The position numbers and the translations under genes are program-made. This document shows positions 41,760-52,925 of a stretch of DNA of 64,000 bases, in pieces. Under the pieces are notes generated by a model. The model was given only the letters and a program-made list of their open reading frames with translations, was not told the origin of the DNA and searched no databases. Positions within the stretch are counted from its first letter, which is position 1; the number at the start of each line of letters is the position of its first letter. Source of the stretch: Nematopogon swammerdamellus (taxonomy: Eukaryota; Arthropoda; Insecta; Lepidoptera; Adelidae); assembly GCA_946902875.1 (NCBI GenBank), contig OX336348.1, positions 15,215,741 through 15,279,740 on the forward strand, in the 5' to 3' direction.

Positions 41760-42377
41760 ATGTCAACCGACTCTATCCAACTTTCTGATTCCGATTCAAA
41801 CTCCGACTCCGAAACCCAAACAAAAATGTCGGAGAAGGTCCCACTGAACGTGCTAATTAAATTCATCAAACCTTTCAATGGCGACAGGGCTAACCTACCC
41901 GCCTTCCTAACCAACTGCGACAATGCGATCGAGTTGGCCAACCCTGATCAAAAAATAACATTGTTCAAATTCATCCTTTCACAATTGGAAGGAAAAGCCC
42001 AAGCAGCCACGTCCCTCCGAGTATTTGACTCTTGGGACGACCTTAAGGTGTTCCTCCGATCGACATTCGGGGAGTAAAAGCATCACTCCCATCTATTAGC
42101 CGATCTTCAAGCCTGCAAGCAGCAACAAGCAGAGAGCGTAACTAAATTCGCCATGCGAGTTGAAAGGTGCCTAACTTGCATACAATCTGACCTCCACCAC
42201 AGCGTGACTCAGAAAAGTGAGCTGATAGGCCGCGTAGCAGAGATAGAGGACCTGGTACTCAACACCTTCATACTAGGAGTAAACCCCAATATTTCTATCA
42301 TCCTCCGTTGCCGGAACCCTAAAACCCTCATCGAAGCAACGAAACTAGCGCTTCAAGAAGAAAAAATTCAAACTTAA
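41760..42377 (+). pseudogene. Gag (capsid part) of Gypsy-type element
   Basis: The frame starts at 41760 with an acidic Ser/Asp-rich leader. It continues with KFIKPFNGDRANLPAFLTNC, LFKFILSQLEGKAQAATSL and, after an in-frame TAA at 42075-42077, LADLQACKQQQAESVTKFAM, TFILGVNPNISIILR and ATKLALQEEKIQT, with the stop at 42375-42377. This is the retrotransposon gag fold region (particle assembly in the cytoplasm). The single TAA is the only break in the first 205 codons, so the element decayed recently. The rest of gag is in another frame from 42470 (shift between 42378 and 42469). Confidence 0.75.
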
Positions 42378-42469
42378 AAAGAGATACTTCTAACGAACAC
42401 CGCTCCCAAAATACCAACCCGCAACCCTATAATCGTAATACTAATTTTCAACCGCGCTATAACAATAAT

Positions 42470-42757
42470 ATGCATAATTTCAACTCCCAAGGCCAAAACG
42501 CGCAATCGTCCAATAAAGTAACATGCAGGTACTGCAAAAACATCGGTCACACGATCGAACAATGTCGCAAACGGGAGTACAATAATAGAATGAAAGCAAA
42601 TTCAGCAGGCGGACACCCGAGCCGTAACAACCACACGTCGAAGTGGTCGAATCCTCCAAATCAGCGCTCCGGTTACGGACCGCCGCAGCCCCGTGTGAAC
42701 TACGCCGTGGACAATGCCGATTCGCAGAATGACGGCGAATACGATTATTTAAACTAA
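42470..42757 (+). pseudogene. Gag nucleocapsid with CCHC zinc knuckle
   Basis: Asn/Gln-rich sequence with the zinc knuckle CRYCKNIGHTIEQC (C-x2-C-x4-H-x4-C), the nucleic-acid-binding part of Gag. It is followed by a basic, Pro-rich tail. The stop at 42755-42757 may be natural or a break. The frame differs from both the upstream and the downstream pieces. Confidence 0.75.
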
Positions 42758-43653
42758 ATTCAATTCCGCAATCGTGCCTCTCGGAATTCGAAACCGAAAA
42801 CGGCACTCACTTAACATTTAATCATAGTAATAAATCTGATAGAAATAAGCAAGCATCGCTAAATCGTAACTACAATACCAATTCTTTACTAAATCTTAAG
42901 GTTGCCAATTCTGCTAAATCTTCAAGTTCGAATAATATTAAGTATACTAGTTCCACTGAGTCTTCTAAATCTAAGAAACCTACTATATCTACTAAGTCTA
43001 GTTCATCACTGAGTCCTAATTATAATTCTACGTCCTTGCTAAACTCTGAGGTTACCAGTTCCGCAGAATCTAATAATGTTAAATATAATAATTCTAATTT
43101 TACCAACCCTGCTACATCTGCTAGATCTATACCATCGCTGAATCCTAATTACAATGCCAAGTCTGTGCTAAATCCTGAAATTCCTAAATCCAATAAATCC
43201 ACGAATTTCTATAATAATAAGTGTAATAATTCTAAGCCTACTAGTTCCACTGTATCTGACAACTCTAAATCACCGCAGAATCCTAGTTACAATACCAAGT
43301 CGTCACCGAATCTTAAAGTTGCCAACCCTACTATGTCCACCGAATCGACAAAATGAAAAAAGTCTGCTAATCCTGCCGTTCCGGTTAAGAAAAAATTATA
43401 TAGATCCGTGTCTACGGACACCCACGACCTCTCTAACTATTTCAAACAAAACATCGAACCGACCACTGAATCTAAATCTACTACATCGCTCACTCCAATT
43501 TCCTCTGAAATATACGAAGTCTCGCCGTTGAATAGAATTCATCTGCCTCATGTATTTATCCAAACTCAAACGTCTAGCAAACCCCTTAACTTCCTAATGG
43601 ACACCGCAGCCTCTGTATGTCTTATTAAGGTCCTGTCATATCGGCCGCAGTAG
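42758..43653 (+). pseudogene. Asn/Ser-rich linker and start of protease
   Basis: From 42860 the frame consists of imperfect short repeats rich in Asn, Ser, Lys and Thr (43036-43356 is open), followed by a TGA at 43354-43356. In the same frame comes a region ending NFLMDTAASVCLIK. DTA preceded by hydrophobic residues is the catalytic motif of retroviral-type aspartic protease. Coding sense is lost at about 43632 (frame stops at 43653), where foreign DNA begins. The other half of the protease lies at 56938-57240. Confidence 0.65.
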
Positions 43654-43796
43654 GTATTCGAGGGGGTGAAGCAGGGGTAGAAAATGTGAGGGGAAGGGAA
43701 GAGACTCCGCCCACAGTGGGGCGCTTCGCGCGCGCGGCCACGTGGCGCCGCTGCTAGTAGCGCAGCAGGTGATACTTCAACTGTTACCAACATTGC

Positions 43797-43874
43797 ATGT
43801 TCCAAAACAAACGAATGTCGCGTCGATCGATAAATTGCCGCAACGGCTCAAAACTATGGAGGTGGCTTTTTACT
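43797..43874. repeat. Inverted repeat X, left copy
   Basis: Contains ttccaaaacaaacgaatgtc, gatcgataaattgccgcaac and ctatggaggtggcttttt. Its reverse complement lies at 46683-46762. The preceding GC-rich part (43690-43770) is not repeated. Together they may be ends of an element of about 3 kb. Confidence 0.65.
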
Positions 43875-45125
43875 TGTTATTATTAATTTTTATTAACCAT
43901 TTATTCACACGTTTCTTTTTATATAAATTTTACATTTAAAACCTAAAATTAAAATAAAAATAAACGGAGTTTCCACCACCGGAAATTAATGTCTTAATGT
44001 TTTTATTAATTTCTTTATTAAAAACATTTATTGCAATTTTTTTCGTTTATTTGTGAAATAAAATCTATGGACGATGAGTGAATTATTTTATAAAAATTTA
44101 AAGCGCATTTGTCAATTTTTGTCGAGTTCAGACGTATCATATCACTTGCAACAAACATCACCTAAAATTTGTGTGCTTAAAATTAAGATTCTTAAATAAT
44201 TCGTTCACTCCTGTCTTTCTTTCTCAAAATGACAACAATGACAGGAATAACTAAATTTTAGCTTTAGTAGTGTCTACTAGAAATAAAGTCAATAGGTTAC
44301 TAACATAAAAAAAAAACACAGACCAAGTAGAGTCGAACCCGCAAACCGAGGGTTCCGCACAAATACGATGGGGGGCGTGGCTTTGCAGTGGGGAGGTTTG
44401 CTAGCAAATTGCTAGTAAGCTTATTGCGTAGACCAAGTTAAAATAGGAATTTTAGTGTTTTGCTGTACGCGTAGTTTATTTAGTTTACTTTAAAAAAATA
44501 AAGGAACAGATTTTCCATACAACATTTAATTTTTAAATTTTCATGCAAAATGGAAACTTTACTTTTTTTAACCACAAAAACATTGATTTTGATTATACAT
44601 GTATGCAAAAACGACACGGGCTGCCTCGACATGGTCTCTATTAAGTTACGGTTAATTTATAGAAGGTGCGGAGCGTAGTGACGAATCTTCTATAAATTAA
44701 CCCTTATCATTGATTTTATAGGGGGAGTCAGATGTACCGTCAGCGATGTTTTAAAGGTAACATGAAATTAGTCTTCAATTATGTCCTAAGATGGCGCCAG
44801 GAGTATCGAATTTGAATTAAATAATTATTATATTTTTAAATCTGCTAATTATAGAACGATGCTAAGTGGGAACAGCATAGTTAAATTTAAAGATTATTTT
44901 ATATTAAGTAGAAATTTCAAAATAGTGTATTTTAAGGTTTTCATAATTTTTCCAATAAATATTTTCATGTTTTGTCAGTCAGTGAGCTTGGCGGATAAAA
45001 TGTATAATTTCGTCGCTTCTGCATCATAGATGTCAGACCAAAGTTAAGTTGTCCTATTTGTCTATAGATGGCATGCCTATTTCTTATTATATTTTTAGTT
45101 GCCAAATAGGTACCCACCAACCAAA
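43875..45125. other. Gene-free AT-rich stretch
   Basis: No protein-like frame. It contains a small hairpin (44651-44703; stem ggttaatttatagaag against cttctataaattaacc). A poly-A run at 44307 is followed by gtcgaacccgcaaacc, a weak tRNA B-box-like site in reverse. Confidence 0.4.
44651..44703. repeat. Short hairpin, 16-bp stem
   Basis: ggttaatttatagaag and cttctataaattaacc form a perfect 16-bp stem with a GC-richer loop (ggtgcggagcgtagtgacgaat type). Not followed by a T-run that would suggest a transcription end signal. Confidence 0.6.
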
Positions 45126-46585
45126 CCTGCGTGCAATTCAAATACGTGCGTGCGGTTAGGATAAAGTGGAGATACCTTCTTTCAAATTATATTTTTTTAC
45201 GTCACCACCTTTGAAAACGGAAACAAATACGATGGATTCCCAAAATAATTATTTTATAATAATATATTTTTATTGTTTTAATATATTAGATGGAAATTTG
45301 AAAAGCTAGAATAAATTCAACAAAATACCAGAACCCCTAAACATTATTTTTATTTATAGATTTCTTTTTGTGTTTTCTTTGTTTTTGACGTGAATTTGAT
45401 GAAACGTCTTTAGCCTGCTGCCGAATGTATTTTACAAAAAGTTGCGTCACGAAAATGATTTGGTTTCATCACTATCACTTGAGGCACTGCCATAGGCCCC
45501 GCTTAGTGTCCCTTATGAAACCAAATCACGAAAATTATGTACTTTTGGCGACTTAGATCTAAAAAACTATAACAGTTACAGGAAGGTGAGGCATATCGTC
45601 TTAAAGGTAGTTCTTCCGACTTGCTAAGACGACATACCCGATAGTCGCATATCAAGCCCTTCTATATATGGCACTTTGAAAAAAGGCTTCGAAAATCAAT
45701 AAATGCTTATAACTCCTGAACTACTGCTCAGAATAAAAAAGGAAAAAGTGTTTGAAAGAGGGCATATCTCGGAAACTACTGATCCACAACTACTCATCCG
45801 CTGGAGGAAATGATAGGCCTCAATAGGATTTATTTTTTCGAAAACTACTGCTCCCAAACTACTCGTGTGGTGGGACAAGCAAGGATAGGTATCGATGAGA
45901 TCTTCATCAAATTCACGAATCTGCGGCCGTGTCTCCGACACAGCCCACTCGCTTTTTTTTATTGAAAGCGCGACATGTGACCCCGAGCCACCCATAAGGT
46001 GTCTAACGACGCCGATGGACATTCGGTCGTATGTAGGGGTTGCGAATGCCATGCCGGCCCGACAGGTGCCTTTTCACGCCCCTCTTTAAGGGCCCGAGAC
46101 TGTACTTGGGGGGAAATATATAGGCAGGAGAGCCTGCGTGTAGGGATGAAATCATTTTTAACAAATTGCTGTTTTCAAACCATTTCCCTTTTAAAAGCTG
46201 ATATTTGGCAGAGCCATCCCACAGGTGCAAGCAGTACTCCAAGCAAGACCTGATCTGCGATTTGTGCAAAAGGACTTTACGTCCATAAAAAAAAACGTGC
46301 ACAAGAAAACTTGATTCTTTCTTGGTTGTTGTTTGTTTGCTTCTTACAGATTTTGAATGTAATATTTACTTGCTTTTATGACAAAGTGGTTCAAAAAAGT
46401 TAACTTTAAAGGGAGGAATACGAAAATATGAAAAACTGGTCTCGTTTAAATAGTTAGTGAGAAATTATTATTTAGGTTGACCGCAAAATTAAGTTTGTTT
46501 GTAATATATTTATGTATCACAAAATTAATCTTGAGATGAACTTAATTTACATTGTGTGTGTTGCTTTGAAGTGGGATACCTAGCG
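45126..46585. repeat. Long inverted repeat Y, left arm (~1.45 kb)
   Basis: This segment is the diverged reverse complement of 51447-52925. Shared blocks include ggggttctggtattttgttg, catcaaattcacg, ccagcggatga, ttaatcttgagatgaacttaa and the outer ggataaagtggaga. The arms differ by many substitutions and one insertion. About 4.9 kb of mixed sequence separates them. Confidence 0.8.
46110..46302 (-). pseudogene. LINE RT fragment
   Basis: On the minus strand LHKSQIRSCLEYCLHLWDGS matches the post-catalytic (thumb/RNP) block typical of CR1/Jockey-type reverse transcriptases. It is followed by KYQLLKGKW and by degenerate sequence (LHAGSPAYIFPPKY, GVKRHLSGRHG). The frame is lost soon after. A matching piece in the right arm is near 51700-51830. 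The LINE fragment is therefore part of repeat Y. Confidence 0.6.
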
Positions 46586-46682
46586 CTCTCGCTTGCGCAC
46601 ACAGGTTTAGATGGAACGTTACACTTCTTCGTGCATGCAGCCGGTGTTCATCAATTTATAAGACGTGACATCATCACGTCAA

Positions 46683-46762
46683 AAAAAGCCACCTCCATAG
46701 TTTTTAGCCGTTGCGGCAATTTATCGATCGACGCGCGACGTTCGCTTGTTTTGGAACACGCA
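46683..46762. repeat. Inverted repeat X, right copy
   Basis: Reverse complement of 43797-43874 (aaaagccacctccatagttt, gttgcggcaatttatcgatc). About 80 bp with a handful of differences. Confidence 0.65.
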
Positions 46763-47189
46763 AATGTTTGCGTAGAGCGTGCAGGCAAGCGATACGGGTT
46801 ACTGCGCGTGGAAAAAGGATGACACAATATCGCTGCGATCTCTTGAGACGGTCGGTTCTGTATTCACGCGATACGCACACTACCATAATCGCGGTGTCTC
46901 GTTTTAGTAATAAATAGTTGAAGTATGAAGTACGGAGTCCAGGCACCGAATTAAAAAAAGTTGAGTCCAGGGCTATTTTTTCCATCTACGATGCTGCTGG
47001 TGGTGTTATACCAAAGAGATTAAAAGAGGGTGGGTTTAATGTATTTGTGTTATACTTTACAGAATATATAAGTCAATGATATTTTATATAGTAGATTTTA
47101 CCGACGAGGACGAATAAAATAAAAAAATAAATAAAAAAAATAGTAAATCTGATTTAAATGCAAAATTGATAATAAACCATCGCTTCTCT
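46763..47189. other. Gene-free stretch
   Basis: Mixed sequence, no recognisable gene. A LINE-like tail (gacgaataaaataaaaaaat) ends near 47140. Confidence 0.35.
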
Positions 47190-47585
47190 TATATTCTCTA
47201 TCTTTTTCTCCCTTCCTTCCTCGCCCATCTCTCACTCACCTCTCTCCTTGTCTTCTCTCCTCGATCCCGCCTTCCTCCACTCCTTCCCCTCACCCTTCAC
47301 GGACCCCCTCTTTGCCACCTTCCCTTTCGCCCATTCCCTCCCTCTCTCCCTACTTCCCTTCCTCCCCTCATGCCGCCCCTCCTTTCCATCACCCTCCCAT
47401 TCCATTCCTCCCCTACTACCCCTCATCCTGTCCGCAACCCCCTCTTACCCCGCCCCTTCCCCATTCCAACCTCTCACTCGCTCGATCTCCATTCCTCCTC
47501 GTTCCCTCTACTACCTCCCTCCCCCACACCTACCCTCATTCACTAACCCTTCCTCCCTCCATACCTCTCCTGCTCTTCTTCTTTT
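47190..47585. repeat. ~400-bp polypyrimidine tract
   Basis: The + strand is almost purely C and T with isolated A/G, in irregular ccctt/cctcc runs. It gives false long frames in several phases. Such tracts can form triplex (H-DNA). It ends at the T-run of a minus-strand SINE-A. Confidence 0.85.
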
Positions 47586-47775
47586 TTTTATGGAAACTGA
47601 CATGGTTGGATACATCACCTACAACATCCGTGATGTCGGACATGTCGTGCCGGCTATACTGAACTGGACGGAAAAAAACGAAAAAAATAACTATTTACAT
47701 AGCCGTTTCGACATACGTTTTATTCAGTGCGGTGGTACCAACCCTAGTAAGGTAAGAAGGGAAGGGTGCTACAGT
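47586..47775 (-). mobile_element. SINE-A copy, minus strand
   Basis: T-rich tail, then atggaaactgacatgg, acatccgtgatgtcgg, cggctatactgaactgg, agccgtttcgacat and gcggtggtaccaacc. An internal deletion removes the ggtgccatgtcagtgc part. Confidence 0.7.
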
Positions 47776-48124
47776 TTTACGTGGAATCCGAACCACGGTC
47801 TGCCTCCAATGGTCGAGCGGTCACCCATCCAAGTGTTGACCGCGCCCAGGGTTGCCTGCACCACTGAGCTACCGAGGCTGACAAACGTACCTCCCACCCA
47901 CTCCCCCTTCTTTTCTCTCCCCCTTCCTCTTCCTGACCATTATTCATTATTTCTTACCAAAAGCAGTAACTATTGAGTAATCTGTTCCAAAAGCCTAGAT
48001 ACAAAGACATTAACTTAATCTCTTTGCCTAGATATTAAATTTTCATATCCTTACCTCAACCTTACCTTGAGAAATCATGGATTCCCCATACAAAAACTTT
48101 CACCCCTATTTCACCCCTTATTTT

Positions 48125-48170
48125 TAGGTTTCCGTATCCCTGTACGGAAGCCTATTACTAAGCCTCCGCA

Positions 48171-48201
<31 letters not shown>

Positions 48202-48380
48202 CAAGGGCTGTATCTCTTGAACCGTAATAGGTAGCCCGTTGAAATTTTCACAGAATATGTGTTACTATGGCGGATCGCTCCGTCCACTTCGCTCCCTTGG
48301 TAGGATCGGATATAACAACAAATAAGCGGAGCTAGGTACAACCAAAGAGTTTGTAAACTCTTTGGACCGGAGTAAAACCG
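48125..48380 (+). mobile_element. Dispersed repeat C, copy 3 (truncated)
   Basis: Begins aggtttccgtatccctgtac and keeps the (gtcc)n part, ctgtatctcttgaaccg and tactatggcggat. The 3' part is different from the other copies. Confidence 0.6.
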
Positions 48381-48399
48381 CAAACAGGAAATTACAATC

Positions 48400-49682
48400 T
48401 TACACGTTCAACGCCACATGAAAAATCCAGTATTTCCGTTTGGGCCACGGGGCTCACCGCTCACCGGTGAGCCTTTCCTTACTGAACCATTCAGGTCATG
48501 GGGGTCACCGGTGAGCCGCGTGAGAGGTCCCACCTAAACGCTTCCTACAAGCCACAGAGCGCAGCTACAAAGCCAATATGGAAGTGAGCCGCTCGGCCTT
48601 GTAGTCGAAGCGGACGTCGTCGTTTTCAAATCCAATAGAAACTTGTAGTTTTTTATTAAGTTTATTGTAACGATGGTAGGGCTGCTCTTAACAGCCCCTT
48701 AAAATAATATTTTTATTAATAGAATTAATAAAACCAGAAAATAATAAGAAAATATTCGTAAAAATAAAAATGAACATAAAATTTTCTTCATTACCAAATA
48801 AGAAGACATTATTTATTACGAAAATAATTTATGAAATTTAACAATCACAACATTATGACACTTCATTATTTAAAATAATCAATCATCTTAACCCTTTGGC
48901 TCTCAACCATAAACAATAAAGAATTATCCGTGAGTCTTGTTAAAACAAGGCAAACAAAGGAATGGTTTAGTTGGGCTGCTTTGGCAATAAGTGGATACTT
49001 TTTTCGACTTGGTTTTAGCCTGTTTGCTACCCATTATTGGTACGTTCTTTGCATAACATTAATGACATGTTCTTCTCACTTTTCTGGCCAATCCCTCTTT
49101 CCTTTCCAGAGTGTGTTTCATTCTCTTCCGTCTTTCTATACGCATTTCATCGGCGCTATCCTCACTCTCCGACAAAAGAATTCGAAGCATCTTCTTTTCG
49201 TTGGTTGAACTACGTCTTCATAGAATCTATTCCGAAACTACGGTCCAGAAGATCTATCTCGATGTTTTCTAACTGCGTTAGCGCTTTTTGTGTTAACTCT
49301 AAATCTTCAAAATAATCCATTTTTGGCGAGAAAAGCGTAAAACATCCTCAATTGTCGACGCAGCCGGACCGGGATTGATCGCTGCGTCCGCGGCGCGCGC
49401 GCAAGGGGTGGGCCGCGGCGTGACCCCGCGGCCCCAGCCAACAGAAAATTACAAATCCTTCATAGGAGGTCACACGATCCACCCGTGAGCCTTTTGCTAT
49501 ATCTCGAAAATTTGACGGTAAAAGTCGCAAATTTTTATTTTCCTTACAAATTACCGCATTTTATAAACTTTGTGATGAAAATCTCAAGTTGATGAAAATT
49601 ACGGATATACTGAGTTTGGCTTGGCCCGAACGGAAAAGTACGCTAGGCCCACCGGTGAGTCGTATGGCGTTCAACGTGTTAA
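48400..49682 (-). mobile_element. piggyBac-like element, internally deleted
   Basis: The right end is ggcgttcaacgtgttaa, with the TTAA target at 49679-49682. The left end, ttacacgttcaacgcc, is its inverted copy with one base lost from TTAA. Subterminal ctcaccggtgag-type palindromes occur near both ends (48454-48472, 48507 and 49650). Between the ends is a transposase remnant. The 1.28-kb length is about half that of an autonomous piggyBac. Confidence 0.7.
48924..49320 (-). pseudogene. piggyBac transposase, N- and C-terminal remnants
   Basis: The minus-strand ATG at 49318-49320 starts MDYFEDLELTQKALTQLENI. After 36 codons there is a stop, and in another frame follows LLSESEDSADEMRIERRKR, acidic as in piggyBac N-termini. 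The DDD catalytic core is missing. The sequence then jumps to STYCQSSPTKPFLCLPCFNK, which fits the cysteine-rich C-terminal zinc finger of piggyBac transposases, with the stop at 48924-48926. An internal deletion of well over 1 kb of coding sequence is inferred. Confidence 0.65.
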
Positions 49683-50000
49683 TTGTGGGCTGATTTTGAA
49701 AATTCTTTTTTTGTTTGGTAGGTGATACTTCAGAGGTGCTCCCATTTAAATTTTATCGAAATTGATTCAGCGGTTTATGAAAAATCAACAAAATACTATT
49801 GGTGTGTGGTTACCATCAGCAAAACTTTTGTGATGTGGACTTTTTCAGCAATTTGCAGTTTGACACATGGCGAATAATTCTGTACCACTTCAACCGATTT
49901 CGATTATTCGATTTCGATTATTGTTTTTTATGTAATATTACTAAAAAGAATGAAATAAAAACTGTTTTAAAAAATATAAAACCGACTTAAAAAAAAAAAC
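49683..50000 (+). mobile_element. Dispersed repeat ending ataaaaccgacttaaaa
   Basis: Contains gggctgattttgaaaattct, then gtgctcccatttaaatttt, then accacttcaaccgatttcg, ending in ataaaaccgacttaaaaaaa. The start recurs at 50376-50460 (gggccgattttgaaaattct). Non-coding; a common type of short element in moths and butterflies, class not known to me. Confidence 0.5.
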
Positions 50001-50194
50001 TAGAACTAAAAAGTATTAAATAGGTACCTAATATTTTGAAATTTTCTCTGTCATTGTATTGAAATACATGAATCGATATTGTCATTCATATTCGGACCCT
50101 TGTTTGAAATTACTAAATTTGAAATCTTTTCCGACCGGCCAGGTGCGCTTAATATATTATAAATAATACGAGTACGAGTACCATCGAGCTGGTC

Positions 50195-50310
50195 TGATGA
50201 TGGAGACGGAAGGTGGCCATAGGAACTCCTAAACTACACATGATAAACCCATCGTGTTTGGGCTCGTTGCATTTGTCTTCACGAGCAATTTACTTTAGAC
50301 CTAGGAGATT
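50195..50310 (-). repeat. Single unit of the ~118-bp subfamily
   Basis: ctgatgatggagacggaagg, then aactcctaaactacacatga, then gtttgggctcgttg. It is the reverse complement of the units at 55570-55895. Confidence 0.6.
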
Positions 50311-50375
50311 CTCAATTCGACGGTATGTTTTCTTTTTTTGGATGTTTGTTACGCGATTACTCCGTCAATTATTGT

Positions 50376-50790
50376 GGGCCGATTTTGAAAATTCTTTTTT
50401 TTGTTTGAAAGGGGATAACCATGAGGTGGTTCCATTTTAATTTGGTCGAGATTAGATTGGAAAGCGAGGCGGAATCGCGAGGCCGAAGGTCGAGCGATTC
50501 CGCCGAGTACATTAATAGCAAAAAAATTACAAAAAAAAACTGAAATAAAAAACTATTTAAAAAAATATATAAAAAAGGCCTTCAAAAATGTATGAAATAA
50601 AAAAAAATCGAACCCTAGAGTTGAAGGCGGTGCTAAAGCAAGCAAAAATGATAAATGAAAGAAAACATGCGTGGATGATATCCTTTGTGATTTGTGTAGC
50701 CTTCTTTAGCGCCGCCGCCTTCAACTCTAGGGTTCCATTTTTTTTAATTTCATAAATTTTTTAAGGCAGTTTTCATATTTTTTTTTACAT
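50376..50790. repeat. Short repeats and imperfect hairpin
   Basis: A scrap of the 49683 repeat is followed by an imperfect inverted repeat: gaaccctagagttgaaggcg (50611-50630) pairs with cgccttcaactctagggttc (50717-50736). A cgaggcggaatcgcgag palindrome-like block lies at 50465-50505. No gene. Confidence 0.55.
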
Positions 50791-50861
50791 ACAATGCTGA
50801 CATTATTAGAATGAAGAGTGACGAGTATTTGTTTAACTGTTCAACTAAATAAATACGATCT

Positions 50862-50920
50862 ATCCACAGAGCACGGAATACCGCACGCGCGCGCGCGGGG
50901 GTATTCCGTGCTCTGTGGAT
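50862..50920. repeat. 21-bp perfect hairpin with CpG loop
   Basis: atccacagagcacggaatacc (50862-50882, quoted in part) pairs perfectly with 50900-50920. The 17-nt loop is an alternating gc run (cacgcgcgcgcgcggg), which favours left-handed DNA. It stands alone in AT-rich sequence. Confidence 0.8.
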
Positions 50921-51446
50921 CTATCTATTAAAAGCGCACAAACAGGAAATTACAATCATAATAATATTTTGTTCCGTATACCAAATTATTTTCAAAACAT
51001 TTTTTTATTTTATTTAATTTGATAAGAAGTTTTAGTTTAATTGTAAATTGTCATATTTTTATTATTCAAATATATTTACCTAATAAAAATTTAGGAATTC
51101 ACATAAATAATGTTCTTTATAAATATAAATGAAAGCGCCATCTTTTGTCTAGTAGCAGTAATTCTACAGCCTAGTGACAATTAAAGGTACCTACATACAT
51201 GTTGTATTTCAACTAGATAGCGCGCTTAGTATAGAAGTATTAACAAACATTAACGCCACCTGTTTGTTTTACGACAACATCAAGAAAAATTATTAACGCC
51301 CCCTGTTGGTTTTACGATTTACAACGTTACCAAATTTTTTATATGGAGTGGTCTATCTGTCCCGACAGGGTTATAAAATCAATGCCCTTATAATTTTTTT
51401 AAACCACCAAACTGGTTATAAAAATAATTAACATTTCTCACCCCCG

Positions 51447-52925
51447 GCCATCGCCTCCCACTTCAAAGCCACACACACAATGTAAATTAAGTTCATCTCA
51501 AGATTAATTTTATGATACATAAATATATTACAAACAAACTTAATTTTGCGGTCAACTTAAATAATAATTTCTCACTAACTATTTAAACGAGACCAGTTTT
51601 TCATACTTTCGTATTCCTCCCTTTAAAGTTTATTACTTTCAAAATCTGTAAGAAGCAAACAAGAACCAACCAAGAAAGAATCACATAAATTTCTTGTGCA
51701 CGTAAAGTCCTTTTGCACAAATCGCAGATCAGGTCATCCTTGGAGTACGGCTTGCACCTGTGGGATGGCTCTGACAAATATCAGCTTTTAAAAGGGAAAT
51801 TGTTTGAAAACAGGAATTTGTTAAAAAGGATTGTGTCGCGCTTTCAATAAAAAAAAGCGAGTGGGCTGTGTAGGAGACACGGCCGCAGATTCTTTAATTT
51901 AAGATCTCATCGATACCTATCCTTGCTTGTCCCACCACACGATTAGTTTGGGAGCAGTAGTTTTCGAAAAAAAAAATCCTATCGAGGCCTATCATTTCCT
52001 CCAGCGGATGAGAAGTCGTGGATCAGTAGTATAATTTTATTAGAGCAATTAAATGTAGGTTAAAAATATTTTACAAGCTTTTATTTAACTTTCCCTGTAT
52101 GTTGGTTTGTTAGTATGTGTGGGTCAATTCTTGGAAGCCAAATTAGAACCACTTCCTCTTATCCTACGAAGTTGAAATTTAAAACAAGGCAATGTTATGT
52201 AAAAAAAAGAAACAAAAAAAATATAAAAAAAAAAATGTATCTCGTCGAGGCCTATCATTTTCTCCAGCGGATGAATAGTCGTGGATCAGTAGTTTCCGAA
52301 ATATGCCCTCTCAAACACTTTTCCTTTTTTATTCTGAAACGGCTGAACCAATTTTGAAAAAAAAATACAACTATTTAAAAAAGAGCAATTTTTTTCTATG
52401 TAAAGAAACAATTTGCAAGTCGATCTGACCAGTAGTTCAGGAGTTATAAGCATTTATTGATTTTCTAAGCCTTTTTTCTAAGGGCCATATTTATAGAAGG
52501 GCTTGATGTACGACTCTCGGGTATGTCAACTTAGCAAGTCGGATATGCCTCACCTTCCGGTAACTCTTATAGTTTCGAGATATAAGTCGCCAAAAGTACA
52601 TAATTTTCGTGACGCAACTTTTTTGTAAAAAACCGGCTGCAGGATAAAGACGTTTCATCAAATTCACGCCAAAAACGAAGAAAACACAAAAATAAATCTA
52701 TAAATAAAAATCATGTTTAGGGGTTCTGGTATTTTGTTGAATTTATTGTAGCTTTTCAAATTGCCATCTAATATAGTAAAACAATAAAAATATATTATTA
52801 TAAAATAATTCTTTTGGGAATCAATCGTGTTTGTGTTTCCGTTTTCAAAGGTGTGACGTAAAAAAATATAATTTTAAAGAAGCCATCTCCACTTTATCCT
52901 AATCGCACGCACGCATTTGGCCCTA
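51447..52925. repeat. Long inverted repeat Y, right arm (~1.45 kb)
   Basis: Reverse complement of 45126-46585. It contains the same LINE scrap and ends tctccactttatcctaatcg. It is longer by the insertion at 52031-52241. Confidence 0.8.
51979..52292. mobile_element. 211-bp insertion with ~51-bp direct repeats
   Basis: The segment from cgaggcctatcatttcctcc to cgtggatcagtag at about 51979-52030 is repeated at about 52242-52292. Between lies 52031-52241, which ends in an A-rich run. The left arm of repeat Y has only one copy of the 51-bp segment (about 45775-45830), so this is an insertion with a very long target duplication or a recombination product. Confidence 0.6.

Noticed and set aside
44307..44360. 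tRNA-derived SINE near 44.3 kb
   Set aside because: Only a box-B-like gtcgaaccc and an A-run are visible; no box A and no second copy.
47166..47976. 126- and 242-codon Pro/Ser/Leu-rich frames
   Set aside because: The polypyrimidine tract gives long frames without stops in several phases; the longer one runs on through SINE-A.
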